Origin: Chthonomonadaceae bacterium
GTDB lineage: Bacteria > Armatimonadota > Chthonomonadetes > Chthonomonadales > Chthonomonadaceae
DNA length: 64,000 bases
Direction: 5' to 3'
Assembly: GCA_027459665.1 (NCBI GenBank)
Contig: DAIDHN010000009.1
Coordinates: 1 to 64,000, forward strand
Below are positions 44,059-52,088 of this stretch, one piece after another (positions within the stretch are counted from its first letter, which is position 1; each line of letters opens with the position of its first letter). Made by a program: the position numbers and the translations under genes. The notes under the pieces are model-generated. The model had not been told where the DNA came from, made no database searches, and saw only the letters and a list, made by a program, of their open reading frames with translations.

Positions 44059-45759
44059 TTATTCGGCTCTCTTGCCTTCGGTAATTTTCCATACCCGGTT
44101 TGCAGCGAGGCCAGTATGCTCTTCCCGTGTTCCAGAGGGCCATTGTACCTCAATTGCAATTTCTTTGGAGAACTGTCCCAACCCAAAATGTATACGTAAA
44201 TCTGAGGCGGAAAGGTAGCTGGAACCGCTGCGGCACGAGTCTGTCTGTGTTTTGCCATCGGGGGTAGTGAGCTTTACTTTTGCGCCAATGCCGCTTCTAT
44301 TGCTCCTGGTTCCTGCAAGGCTTAGGCTTATCCAGCTGCCAGCTATTGCCGTGCTTTGCCAGAGATAGGCAGGGCCGCCGTTTGTGGTGACAAGCACTGC
44401 CAGCCGGCCGTCATTAAAAAGATTGGCCCATGCTGCGCCTCTCGCTACAATGGGGACGCCTAGTGGACCAGCGGCAGGCTGAAGTACAAACCTTCCTGTT
44501 CCATCTCCCCTGTAGAGCAGGGGATTTTCGTGGTAGTGCTGATTGGGGTAGTACTGGTGAATGTTGTCTTGCACGTGCCCGTTTACGACCAGTACATCTT
44601 TGTGCCCTCTGTTTGCAAAGTCTGCAAAAAAGGCCCCAAAGCCTACCTTGTTGCGGCTGGCTGCCCCAATGCCGTTGCTGCCCGCTTCATCCTGAAACAG
44701 GCCGGGGGCTGTTTCGCGATAGAGGCAGGTTTCAGAGTTTGTGTAATTGCCTATTAGCAGCGCCGTAGAGCCTGCCAGCTGGGCTGCATCTATTCCCATC
44801 CCTGAATGCGGGCCGCCTGCTGCATCGGTGGCTATGCCGCTTTGCAGGCCAACTTCTTCAAATCGGCCGTTTCCCAAATTGTGAAACAGCAGTGAGGGCA
44901 CTGTGTCGCAGGCTACAAAAATATCTGGCAGGCCGTCGTTGTCGTAATCCCATACCGCTGCACCCAGCCCTTTTGCGGGCGAGCTGCCTATGCCGCTTGC
45001 GTCGGTGACATCGGTGAACGTTCCATTGCCATTGTTTCGGTAGAGACGGCAGGCTACTGGTGCAAACGCGTTGGGCAGACAGTAGGTTGGCACCCCGTTT
45101 GCCAGTTTGCAGGGCATATCGTCATGCAGAGATCGGTAGTTTACGTAATTGCACACAAACAGGTCAAGGTGGCCGTCATTGTTGTAGTCTAGCCAGCAGC
45201 AGCTGGTGCCCCACAGCCCATTGTTGTCGCTTATGCCTGCTGTACCGGTTACATCTTTGAAGCTTTTACCCTGCCGGTTCTCAAAAAGGCGGCCGGGGCC
45301 GAGTGCGCACGATACGTAGAAGTCGGGGTAGCCATCGTTGTTAAAATCACCCACTGCCACGCCGTATGCATAAAACCTGGTCTCTGCCAGCCCTACTGCC
45401 TGTGTGACATCGGTAAATGTGCCGTTTCGGTTGTTGCGGTAGAGGCGCAGCGACGGTCCGGTTTGTGTATTGTACGAGCCAGGCAGCGGCTGACCGCTAA
45501 GCAGTAGTATGTCTTGCCAGCCATCTGCATCGTAATCTATGAAGGCGCAGCCCGACCCCATGGTTTCTATGAAGTACCTGTGAGGAGACCTGCCGTTGAC
45601 TGCTTGAAAGCGTATGCCTGTGCGGTGGGTAATGTCGGTGAACTGCAGGGCAGAAATTTGCTCTGCCGTTGCAGAGTGGCGTGGTTCATGGGCGCAACCC
45701 GAGCCTGCAGATACTGCGAACAGGGCAGCGCCCTGTAAAAAATTTCTGCGTGTAATCAT
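44059..45759 (-). CDS. Tat-exported FG-GAP/UnbV (ASPIC) repeat protein
   Basis: A 566-residue protein. A Tat signal (TRRNFLQGAALFAVSAGSGC) precedes several FG-GAP (VCBS-like) repeats with calcium-binding loops: FIDYDADGWQDILLL, VAVGDFNNDGYPDFYVS, WLDYNNDGHLDLFVC, VWDYDNDGLPDIFVA. The C-terminal ASPIC/UnbV domain includes SGIGAKVKLTT and IEVQWPSGTREEHTGLAANRV. Such proteins are secreted and often bind carbohydrate or surface ligands; the exact role is not known. Its start overlaps the stop of the TPR lipoprotein (ATGA). Cys21 in GSGC may also allow lipidation. Confidence 0.9.
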   Translation of the reverse strand: MITRRNFLQGAALFAVSAGSGCAHEPRHSATAEQISALQFTDITHRTGIRFQAVNGRSPHRYFIETMGSGCAFIDYDADGWQDILLLSGQPLPGSYNTQTGPSLRLYRNNRNGTFTDVTQAVGLAETRFYAYGVAVGDFNNDGYPDFYVSCALGPGRLFENRQGKSFKDVTGTAGISDNNGLWGTSCCWLDYNNDGHLDLFVCNYVNYRSLHDDMPCKLANGVPTYCLPNAFAPVACRLYRNNGNGTFTDVTDASGIGSSPAKGLGAAVWDYDNDGLPDIFVACDTVPSLLFHNLGNGRFEEVGLQSGIATDAAGGPHSGMGIDAAQLAGSTALLIGNYTNSETCLYRETAPGLFQDEAGSNGIGAASRNKVGFGAFFADFANRGHKDVLVVNGHVQDNIHQYYPNQHYHENPLLYRGDGTGRFVLQPAAGPLGVPIVARGAAWANLFNDGRLAVLVTTNGGPAYLWQSTAIAGSWISLSLAGTRSNRSGIGAKVKLTTPDGKTQTDSCRSGSSYLSASDLRIHFGLGQFSKEIAIEVQWPSGTREEHTGLAANRVWKITEGKRAE

Positions 45760-47003
45760 GGGTGCAGCTCACCCATGCGGTGCATCAACTGCTGCAAGCT
45801 GTGCCTGGCAGCAGAATTGCCGGGCTGAATTGCAAGCGCTCTCTGGTACTCAAGCGCCGCCAGGGGCAGCTCGTCGAGGCGTTTGTACCATGCTGCCATT
45901 TGCAAATGCGGTGCGGCGCTATTCTGGTGCTGGCGCATGGTTTCGAGCGCCTTGCCGTAAGCCAGCCCGTTTTTCTGTGCCTTTTCGTATTGTTTTACCA
46001 GCTGTACGCCTTTGGCGCTGGTGGCAGGGCTGCGAGCCAGCAGTCTGCCTAGAGCCAGCAGGGTATCTTCGTAGCCTGGGTCTTTATCGGCAGCTTTTGT
46101 GTAGGCCGCAATAGCGGCGCTGATATTGCCGCTGGCCTGGTACGCTGCACCCAGCCTGCAGTATAGCGCTGCAGAATGTACGTTTGCAGCCTTCAGAGCC
46201 TGCAGCCTCTGAAGCGCCTCAGCATTTGCTGCTGGCTGCTGCAGCTGCAGCAGATAGTAGCAGAGCAGCAGGGTGATGGAAGGGTTTTGGGGGCGCGAGT
46301 TAAGCGCACTGCGCAGGAGCGAGATGGCATCTGCATTGTGGTTGATTACCGTGAGGTACTGTGCAAGCTGTGTAACAAGTGCGGGGCTGCCGGGATGCTG
46401 TGCAAGGGCTGTTTGCAGGGTTTTGACCGCCTGTCTGTTTTTGTTTTCGTAGTAAAAAGTGAGCGCCTGCAGCTGAGCCAGCTTTTGGGAGCCGGGCTTA
46501 ATAGCCGCCGCCTTTTGCAGCAAGGGCTGAGCGGCTTCTACCCACTGCAGCTGCAGGTAGATGTCTGCCAGCCTGAGCAAATGCACTGCACTGCTCTGCG
46601 GAAGGCTGGCCAGCCTTTGCAGAACTGCAACTTCGAGATCGGGGCGGGCGATGATTTTGTAATAATTGGCAAGCGCATCGAGAGCGGGGGCGTACTGTGG
46701 ATTTAACCGGGCAGCTTTTTCGAGGAGGCGCACGCCTTGCGAAACGCTGCCGTTTTTGACCAGCGCCCGGGCATACCGGTACTGCGCTGCAGCGCTGGAA
46801 GGATGTTCGCCCGCCTCCCGCTTGTAAACAGCCAATGGAATCTGAGTGGGCTGAGCGGGAGGGAGAGCAGAAACCCTGGAAGCCGAATGTGGTTGAGACG
46901 ACTGCAGAGAAATTGTGCCGGCAGATGGCCGGGGATGAGAACAGCCTGACACCAGAAGGAGAAAAAGAACGACTTTCCCCTTGCATCTGCCGGTTGCCTG
47001 CAT
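45756..47003 (-). CDS. TPR lipoprotein
   Basis: A 415-residue protein with a lipobox (LFLLLVSGC, Cys21) and many tetratricopeptide repeats, such as SAAAQYRYARALVKNGSVSQ and PQYAPALDALANYYKIIAR. It should sit on the periplasmic face or outer membrane. The ATG at 47003 gives a proper lipoprotein signal; no good ribosome site is visible, but it begins seven bases after the small membrane protein's stop. It is followed by UnbV in overlapping frame, so both are likely one machine. Confidence 0.8.
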   Translation of the reverse strand: MQATGRCKGKVVLFLLLVSGCSHPRPSAGTISLQSSQPHSASRVSALPPAQPTQIPLAVYKREAGEHPSSAAAQYRYARALVKNGSVSQGVRLLEKAARLNPQYAPALDALANYYKIIARPDLEVAVLQRLASLPQSSAVHLLRLADIYLQLQWVEAAQPLLQKAAAIKPGSQKLAQLQALTFYYENKNRQAVKTLQTALAQHPGSPALVTQLAQYLTVINHNADAISLLRSALNSRPQNPSITLLLCYYLLQLQQPAANAEALQRLQALKAANVHSAALYCRLGAAYQASGNISAAIAAYTKAADKDPGYEDTLLALGRLLARSPATSAKGVQLVKQYEKAQKNGLAYGKALETMRQHQNSAAPHLQMAAWYKRLDELPLAALEYQRALAIQPGNSAARHSLQQLMHRMGELHP

Positions 47004-47010
47004 ATGAAAT

Positions 47011-47211
47011 TTACTTGCCCGCGTTTGTGGCAGGGGCGCCGGCATTGGCCTTGACCTTGCTCATACCGCCGTTTTTATAGAAGTTTATAGTTGACTGCGT
47101 GGCATCGCCACCGGGAGGCTGAGACAGGAAGTGGTATCCAACTGCTCCAATAACAGCTATTACGACTACTATGAGAATGACTACGACCGGAGTAGGAATG
47201 GATTGTTTCAT
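47011..47211 (-). CDS. Small single-pass membrane protein, second pseudopilin partner
   Basis: A 66-residue protein: MKQSIPTPVVVILIVVVIAV, a single membrane helix, then a polar tail (QPPGGDATQSTINFYKNGGM) ending in Ala/Gly/Asn. It mirrors the 81-residue protein at 15071-15316: Lys-rich start, one N-terminal helix, short Gly/Pro tail, and a place right behind an H-X9-DG pseudopilin. AGGAG lies eight bases before the ATG. Function unknown. Confidence 0.7.
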   Translation of the reverse strand: MKQSIPTPVVVILIVVVIAVIGAVGYHFLSQPPGGDATQSTINFYKNGGMSKVKANAGAPATNAGK

Positions 47212-47252
47212 GGGAAATCTCCTGATACTGAAAGTTATGCTCTGTTGAAGGA

Positions 47253-47287
47253 AGGACGCATACTCCCAGCCTGGAAGCATGCGTCCT
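47253..47287 (-). terminator. Intercistronic hairpin between pseudopilin and its partner
   Basis: AGGACGCAT and ATGCGTCCT form a nine-pair stem with a 17-base loop in the gap between the two genes. With no T-run, it is more likely an attenuator or mRNA 3'-stabiliser that lowers expression downstream of the pseudopilin. Confidence 0.5.
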
Positions 47288-47300
47288 GATTTATACTGGC

Positions 47301-48152
47301 CTAGTTTGACTGATCGCCGAAGAGTTCGTCCCAGGTGATCTGTGTTGCGCGCTGGAATTTGGTGTGTCCATCGGCAAATTCCACGTTTTCACCCTCTGAA
47401 TGTCGGGCCTGCGGTGCCCAGGTCTGCTGCTCAGTGGAGTTCCAGGGGCCGTCGTTTCCAATGTCATCCTGTACGCCGCCGCAAGTAGCGTTGTTGCTCC
47501 AGCAGTTGGAAGGCAGGTTTGCATAGGCTACACGGGCAATGACATTGTTGTGATGCGGGTCGGTAGGAACAGTGGCATTGGGGCGCACGCTCTGATCGAT
47601 GTAGCCTGAGTAACCGGTGGGGATGCCGTCTGCAACCACAAAGGTTTCAGCTGGTTTTGAGAGGGCGGCGTCTGTTACCGGGGCGAATCCGCTCCAGTCG
47701 CCTTCGAGCAGTGTCTGGTTGCCATCGTAGCCCAGTACAGAATTGATGAGCTGCGTGGGCACGCCTGCCTGGTTGAGCGGTACATTGACCCAGCCAAAGA
47801 AGTTCGTTTGGGCAAGGGTTGCCTGGCTGTTGTTGTCTGGGCAGTTGTACACCTGCGAGTTTTTGACATACGGGTAGATGGCATTTGACCAGAAGGAGGT
47901 GAGGTTGTTTCTGGTTGCCGCCGGCCCGCCAGAGTAGCTGCTGCCCCAGTTCCAGTAAGGAAAGGTCTCGTCGTAGTCTTGAATGTACATCTGGAACGAG
48001 AGGCCAATCTGGTTGAGGTTGGAAAGGCAGGAGATTGCGCGTGCCTTTTCACGTGCCTGTGCAAAGACAGGGAAAAGAATGGCCGCAAGTATCGCAATGA
48101 TAGCGATTACCACGAGCAGTTCGATGAGCGTAAATGCACTTTTTCGATTCAT
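47301..48152 (-). CDS. H-X9-DG pseudopilin (DUF1559 family), second copy
   Basis: A 283-residue pilin-like protein. The prepilin peptidase site is A6/F7 in [20 protein letters not shown], with the conserved Glu at mature position 5; an Ala instead of Gly at -1 is unusual but known. [20 protein letters not shown] follows, as in the family. The C-terminal H-X9-DG is [12 protein letters not shown]. It resembles the pseudopilin at 14232-15050. It begins 50 bases after lacI and is followed by the small membrane protein, TPR lipoprotein and UnbV genes. Its ribosome site lies inside a lac-operator-like palindrome. Confidence 0.92.
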   Translation of the reverse strand: MNRKSAFTLIELLVVIAIIAILAAILFPVFAQAREKARAISCLSNLNQIGLSFQMYIQDYDETFPYWNWGSSYSGGPAATRNNLTSFWSNAIYPYVKNSQVYNCPDNNSQATLAQTNFFGWVNVPLNQAGVPTQLINSVLGYDGNQTLLEGDWSGFAPVTDAALSKPAETFVVADGIPTGYSGYIDQSVRPNATVPTDPHHNNVIARVAYANLPSNCWSNNATCGGVQDDIGNDGPWNSTEQQTWAPQARHSEGENVEFADGHTKFQRATQITWDELFGDQSN

Positions 48153-48154
48153 GT

Positions 48155-48169
48155 TTGTGAGCCTCACAA
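48155..48169. promoter_or_regulatory. Lac-operator-like palindrome over the pseudopilin ribosome site
   Basis: TTGTGAGCCTCACAA is a perfect dyad around a central base and differs from the ideal symmetric lac operator (TTGTGAGCGCTCACAA) only by one missing central base. It overlaps the GTGAGG ribosome site of the pseudopilin gene and lies just downstream of a LacI-family gene. Confidence 0.45.
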
Positions 48170-48202
48170 GTTGTTAGATAGTATCAAACGAGTAGAGCGC
48201 TG

Positions 48203-49231
48203 TTAACCAGTAGTACCAATCAACAGTTCAACGGGCAGTACCGTTTCAATTGCAATCTCCTCACCCTGAATGTGCTTCATGAGCAGGGAGACGGCAGTGC
48301 GCGACACTTCTGCCCAGGGAGCGCGCACTGAAGTGAGACGAGCCAGGCAGTCGAGTGGCGTGCCCAGTCCGTCGAAGCCAATTACCCTGACATCTTCTGG
48401 AACGCGCATACCGTGGTAGACGCATCTTGAAATAAGATCGTATGCCGTGCGGTCACTCCATCCAATCAGGGTGTCGGGGCGTTCTCCTGCAGGGAGGGTC
48501 AGTATTTCCGGCAGCGGGGCGTTTACAGGAATAATATCTTCCTGGGCAGGCAGGTAGTCTACCTGCAGGCCATGCCGGTTTGCTTCCTGTTCAAACCCAA
48601 TGCGTCTTCGTTCTACCGATTCCAGGCGTGGCAGGATAACTCTTTCAAAGTAGACGATGCGTTTGCTTCCCTGTTTCTGCAGATAGCGTGCAATCATGCC
48701 AGAGCCTGCCACATCATCCGCGACCACCGAAGGCAGACCTGGTACTGCATCTACCACCGCTACCACTGGCAGGTGCGATTCTCTGAGTCGTTCAACCAGT
48801 GGGTCATTTGGGGCCGCCTGCAGGATCAGGCCGTCCATTTTCCCTCCAACACATTCCCGGTAGATGTCTTCTACCGAGCTGCCTCTGTACACGCCGTGCA
48901 GCAGCAGGTCTTTGCAGAGCAGATTGCACTCTTCCTGCAGTCCCCCAATAACTTCTGCGAGAAACTGTGAGCGTGCGTCGAGGAAACCGTAGCCGCAGTA
49001 GAAACCAATTACATTGGTTTTTCGCTGCCTAAAAGAGAGCGCCAGTATATTGGGGCTGTAATCCAGTGTTCTGGCAGCTTCCTGAATACGCAATTTGGTA
49101 GCTTCAGAGAGTCGTACGTTTCCATGGTGCGCGCCAAGCGCAGCAGAGACAGCCATTTTGCTTACTCCTGCCGCTCTTGCTACGTCTTCTATGGTTGCCG
49201 CCCGTTTTCGGGTACTCACGTACGGTTGCAT
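48203..49231 (-). CDS. LacI/GalR family transcription regulator
   Basis: A 342-residue LacI-type protein. The DNA-binding helix-turn-helix is IEDVARAAGVSKMAVSAAL, followed by the hinge helix region SPNILALSFRQRKTNVIGFY and a periplasmic-binding-protein-like effector domain (VVADDVAGSGMIARYLQKQG, VIGFDGLGTPLDCLARLTSV). It probably represses genes until a sugar binds. The ATG at 49231 has its GGAG directly adjacent, which is too close; GTG four codons on (49219) is an alternative. A consensus promoter and a dyad lie just upstream, suggesting self-control. It is the first gene of the pseudopilin-UnbV operon. Confidence 0.9.
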   Translation of the reverse strand: MQPYVSTRKRAATIEDVARAAGVSKMAVSAALGAHHGNVRLSEATKLRIQEAARTLDYSPNILALSFRQRKTNVIGFYCGYGFLDARSQFLAEVIGGLQEECNLLCKDLLLHGVYRGSSVEDIYRECVGGKMDGLILQAAPNDPLVERLRESHLPVVAVVDAVPGLPSVVADDVAGSGMIARYLQKQGSKRIVYFERVILPRLESVERRRIGFEQEANRHGLQVDYLPAQEDIIPVNAPLPEILTLPAGERPDTLIGWSDRTAYDLISRCVYHGMRVPEDVRVIGFDGLGTPLDCLARLTSVRAPWAEVSRTAVSLLMKHIQGEEIAIETVLPVELLIGTTG

Positions 49232-49238
49232 CTCCTTT

Positions 49239-49254
49239 GATTTACGCGTATATC
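49239..49254. promoter_or_regulatory. Near-perfect palindrome in the lacI leader
   Basis: GATTTACGCGTATATC is a dyad with one mismatch pair and a central CGCG, typical in size and shape for LacI-family operators. It lies between the -10 box and the start codon, ideal for autorepression. Confidence 0.5.
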
Positions 49255-49261
49255 AAAAACC

Positions 49262-49290
49262 ATTATACAGCATAAAGTCTTTAGTGTCAA
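49262..49290 (-). promoter_or_regulatory. Consensus sigma-70 promoter of the lacI operon
   Basis: TTGACA and TATAAT on the minus strand, exactly 17 bases apart, about 30 bases before the lacI start. This is the best promoter in the window. Confidence 0.85.
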
Positions 49291-49627
49291 CATAATTCTG
49301 ATGCAATAGTTAATTTTAATACGCTGTAGTGGCTAGAGCAAGTTCAAAAGGTGTATATGCGAGGCAATTTGTTATCAATCCCCATACTTTTGAGGGCAGC
49401 TTTTGTTGGCAGTACAGCAATATTACGAAAGTGTGCAGTCAAGGTTTGTCTGTTTTTGCAGTGCATAATATGCATGCAAACGCCATATCTGAGTTTGTGA
49501 TTGCAATTTGAAAACTGTCGCTTGGCAAGATTTTGAAATCATTTTAATGCATGCAATAACATTTTCGCCTGAGAAGTCTAAATTGACGACGGGTGACAGT
49601 ACAGATGAAGACGATGCTGAGGAGTAG

Positions 49628-50434
49628 TCAGTGGCGGGCAGGACCCTGCCGCTCGATGAGTGAAGAAGCGGAACTGGTTGAGAGAATGTGCCCGCCATCG
49701 AGCCTTAGCTGCAGCCGGCCATCGTCAAGTACGCCCTCGGCCGTGCCTCGCAGCAGCTGCCCCTGCTGTACAGTTTCAAATATGCGCCCGGAGGTTTCAT
49801 CCCATTGCCGCCATCTGCGCATAACGGCAGCAGTACCGGCATTTTTGTGCAGGTCGGCAATTCTGTGCAGCGAATGGCGCACCCATTGCAAAAGGCGCAG
49901 CGGATTGATTTCCGGGCCGCCCTCCTGCATCAGCGAAGTCGCGCGCCCCGCAAGATCGGGAGGTAGTTCGGCTCTGCCCAGATTGATGCCTGCGCCAATA
50001 AGGGCTACTGTGCCCAGGGCAGAGGCGCTGCGCAGTTCTATGAGAATGCCGCCTGCTTTTGTGCCATTGAGCAGTATATCGTTGGGCCACTTCAGACCTA
50101 TGCGCGGCAGAGAGCGGGGGGCAGGTATTCCGACAGACTCGCTGACTGCCAGGTACAGGGCCTCTGCTGCAGCGGCGCCGGCAAGAAACGAGAGTAGCCA
50201 TGCGTTTTCGGGTTGTGTAAAGCCGCGGCGAAACAATATGGTGGCATACAGGCTGCTGCCGGGCGGAGATTCCCAGCGTCTTCCGCGCTGGCCTCTGCCT
50301 GCGGTTTGCGTTTTTGCACAAATTGCTTCGGGAACCAGCAGCACAGCACCGCGAGGCTTTACTTTGCCATGCTCAAGCAGCAGGCGCGCCTCTTCCATGG
50401 TGGAGGTTGTTTCCTCCAGACAGACGGTATTCAT
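49628..50434 (-). CDS. birA: Biotin--[acetyl-CoA carboxylase] ligase
   Basis: A 268-residue biotin protein ligase without the N-terminal DNA-binding domain, so it is not a bifunctional repressor. The biotinyl-AMP loop GRGQRGRRWESPPGSSLYAT and RIGLKWPNDILLNGTKAGGI are typical. The C-terminal SH3-like domain is present. It attaches biotin to carboxyl carrier proteins in the cytoplasm. Its start overlaps the stop of nadC (ATGA), in an operon read from the permease. Confidence 0.9.
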   Translation of the reverse strand: MNTVCLEETTSTMEEARLLLEHGKVKPRGAVLLVPEAICAKTQTAGRGQRGRRWESPPGSSLYATILFRRGFTQPENAWLLSFLAGAAAAEALYLAVSESVGIPAPRSLPRIGLKWPNDILLNGTKAGGILIELRSASALGTVALIGAGINLGRAELPPDLAGRATSLMQEGGPEINPLRLLQWVRHSLHRIADLHKNAGTAAVMRRWRQWDETSGRIFETVQQGQLLRGTAEGVLDDGRLQLRLDGGHILSTSSASSLIERQGPARH

Positions 50435-51279
50435 GGTGCGAGTGGAATATCCAGACCAATATCCAGGGCAGGAGCGGAATGGGTAAGCGCACCTACAGAG
50501 AGAATATCCACCCCGCAGGCAGCTATTTCTGCAGCGGTCTGCAGGCTGATGCCTCCACTGGCTTCCAGCAGCGCTTTTCCCTTTGAACGCTCAACTGCCT
50601 GACGCAGCATACTGGGCGGCATATTGTCGAGCAGTATAATGTCTGCTCCTGCCTGCAGCGCTTCTTCCATCTGTTGCAGCGTATCGCATTCTACCGTAAT
50701 GGTGCAGGTATGCGGCGCGCCCTGGCGGGCTGTTTGCACGGCAGCCGTAATGGAACCGCATGCTGCAATGTGGTTGTCTTTTATCAGTACTGCGTCATAC
50801 AGACCGCTTCTGTGGTTGTGTCCGCCCCCCATGCGCACCGCATATTTTTCCAGCACGCGCAGGCCAGGGGTGGTTTTTCTGGTGTCTGCAATGCGTGCCG
50901 AGGATGCAGAAATGCTTTGCACAAACTGCGCTGTGAGGGTGGCAATGCCGCTGAGACGCTGCACAAAGTTGAGCGCCACCCTTTCTGCCGTGAGTATGGA
51001 GGCGGCGCAGCCCTGTATACGAAGCAGAATGTCTCCCGGCTGTATATGGTTTCCATCCTGCATGCAGAGGGTGATTTGCAGGGCAGCATCTACTTGCTGA
51101 AATGTTTGAACGGCTGCAGGCAGCCCTGCCAGCACGCCTGCGCTGCGGGAAGCCATGTGCGCAGTAGTTTGCAGATGCGAGGGAACAGTAAGGAGGGTGG
51201 TGAGGTCGCCTGCACCAATGTCTTCAGACAATGCGCGTTGAACCAGCTCTGGCAGGCCGGGCAGAATGGGTGTGCTCAT
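50431..51279 (-). CDS. nadC: Nicotinate-nucleotide pyrophosphorylase (quinolinate phosphoribosyltransferase)
   Basis: A 282-residue NadC that makes nicotinate mononucleotide from quinolinate and PRPP in NAD synthesis. Family marks are ALSEDIGAGDLTT, NFVQRLSGIATLT, ADTRKTTPGLRVLEKYAVRM followed by GGGHNHR, and LIKDNH. The ATG at 51279 has AAGGA ten bases upstream; it overlaps the stop of the STAS-Usp gene (ATGA). nadA and nadB are not in the window. Confidence 0.93.
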   Translation of the reverse strand: MSTPILPGLPELVQRALSEDIGAGDLTTLLTVPSHLQTTAHMASRSAGVLAGLPAAVQTFQQVDAALQITLCMQDGNHIQPGDILLRIQGCAASILTAERVALNFVQRLSGIATLTAQFVQSISASSARIADTRKTTPGLRVLEKYAVRMGGGHNHRSGLYDAVLIKDNHIAACGSITAAVQTARQGAPHTCTITVECDTLQQMEEALQAGADIILLDNMPPSMLRQAVERSKGKALLEASGGISLQTAAEIAACGVDILSVGALTHSAPALDIGLDIPLAP

Positions 51280-52088
51280 GCCAGTGTTTCCTTCTTTTTC
51301 AATCTGCCCACCACCACCTCGCACGGAGCGCGGTGCAGCAGCATTTCCACCAGAGAATCGAATACCTCGTGACCTTCTGTTTCCTCACTGTGGTGCGATG
51401 CCCCCAGAACCACCATATCGGCTTCTATTTCGCGCAGTGCTGTGAACAGGCCATCTTTTGCCTCGCGTACCCGGTCTATGTGTTCGACAGGGGTAACCCC
51501 CCTGTTTTGCACCAGCTGCCTGGCAACGCTCATTGCTTCTGCCGCCTGCTCTTCTTTTTCAGGCACAGGGTTGTTGAGGGGCTGGCTGCGGTCTATTTCC
51601 ATTAGGTAGATAAGATGTACTTCTGTAAACATGGTTGTTGCAAAGCGTGCAGCAAGGTCGGCTCCATAGGTAAGATCTGTGTCTGCAATCAGGGGCACCA
51701 GTATGCGTATGCGGCGTGTGCCTGCAGCAGAAACCTGTGCCGGTGCCATGGAGGCCCTGTGCTTTTGCAGCGAGGCGCGGGCGGCTTCTATCGAGTCGGC
51801 GATAGGAAGCTGCGACCGCACCCCGGGTACCGATTTGAGCACCTGCAGCACATCGGGCGGAAGGCCGACCACTACGATTCTGGTTTGAGCGGCTTCTATG
51901 TCCCGTACGGCATCCAGAAAAGTTTTTGCCCCGTTTTCCGATATGTCCTGAACATCCTTGCAGTCTACAATAATGCCTTCTGGGCATTCCTGCAGCAGCA
52001 TTCCTGCTGCTGCACGTATGCTGAGCCACAGGTTTTTGTGTATTGAGCCTGAAATGTGTACCACATCGCGTGTTGTTTCAATGATCAT
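51276..52088 (-). CDS. STAS - universal stress protein fusion
   Basis: A 270-residue two-domain protein. Residues 1-110 form a STAS fold (VHISGSIHKNLWLSIRAAAG, EGIIVDCKDVQDISENGAKT, RIVVVGLPPDVLQVL). From about 125 a Usp domain begins (RRIRILVPLIADTDLTYGAD) and ends with DMVVLGASHHSEETEGHEVF. STAS domains are regulatory parts of anion transporters and anti-anti-sigma factors; Usp domains bind ATP. The fused protein is encoded right behind a permease, overlapping it by 11 bases, so it is probably a cytoplasmic regulator of that transporter. The strict GX2GX9G Usp ATP motif is not seen, so nucleotide binding is uncertain. Confidence 0.78.
   Translation of the reverse strand: MIIETTRDVVHISGSIHKNLWLSIRAAAGMLLQECPEGIIVDCKDVQDISENGAKTFLDAVRDIEAAQTRIVVVGLPPDVLQVLKSVPGVRSQLPIADSIEAARASLQKHRASMAPAQVSAAGTRRIRILVPLIADTDLTYGADLAARFATTMFTEVHLIYLMEIDRSQPLNNPVPEKEEQAAEAMSVARQLVQNRGVTPVEHIDRVREAKDGLFTALREIEADMVVLGASHHSEETEGHEVFDSLVEMLLHRAPCEVVVGRLKKKETLA

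Larger units (their letters stand above)
49232..49627. other. Intergenic region upstream of lacI
   Basis: These 396 bases lie between the lacI start and the birA stop, both on the minus strand. The part beside lacI holds the promoter and palindrome. The rest (about 49300-49620) is AT-rich and shows no gene, RNA or clear repeat. Confidence 0.6.

Noticed and set aside
44019-44258. N-terminal extension of the TPR membrane protein
   Set aside because: It overlaps the UnbV gene end by 200 bases and reads unlike protein; GTG at 44018 puts the membrane helix at the N-terminus.
49300-49620. tRNA or small RNA in the AT-rich gap before lacI
   Set aside because: No GGTTCGAATCC-like arm, no cloverleaf pairing and no terminator were found.
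49593-50486. 297-codon plus-strand frame opposite birA and nadC
   Set aside because: Shadow of two conserved genes; composition (Arg, Ser, Pro, Cys) is that of an antisense frame.
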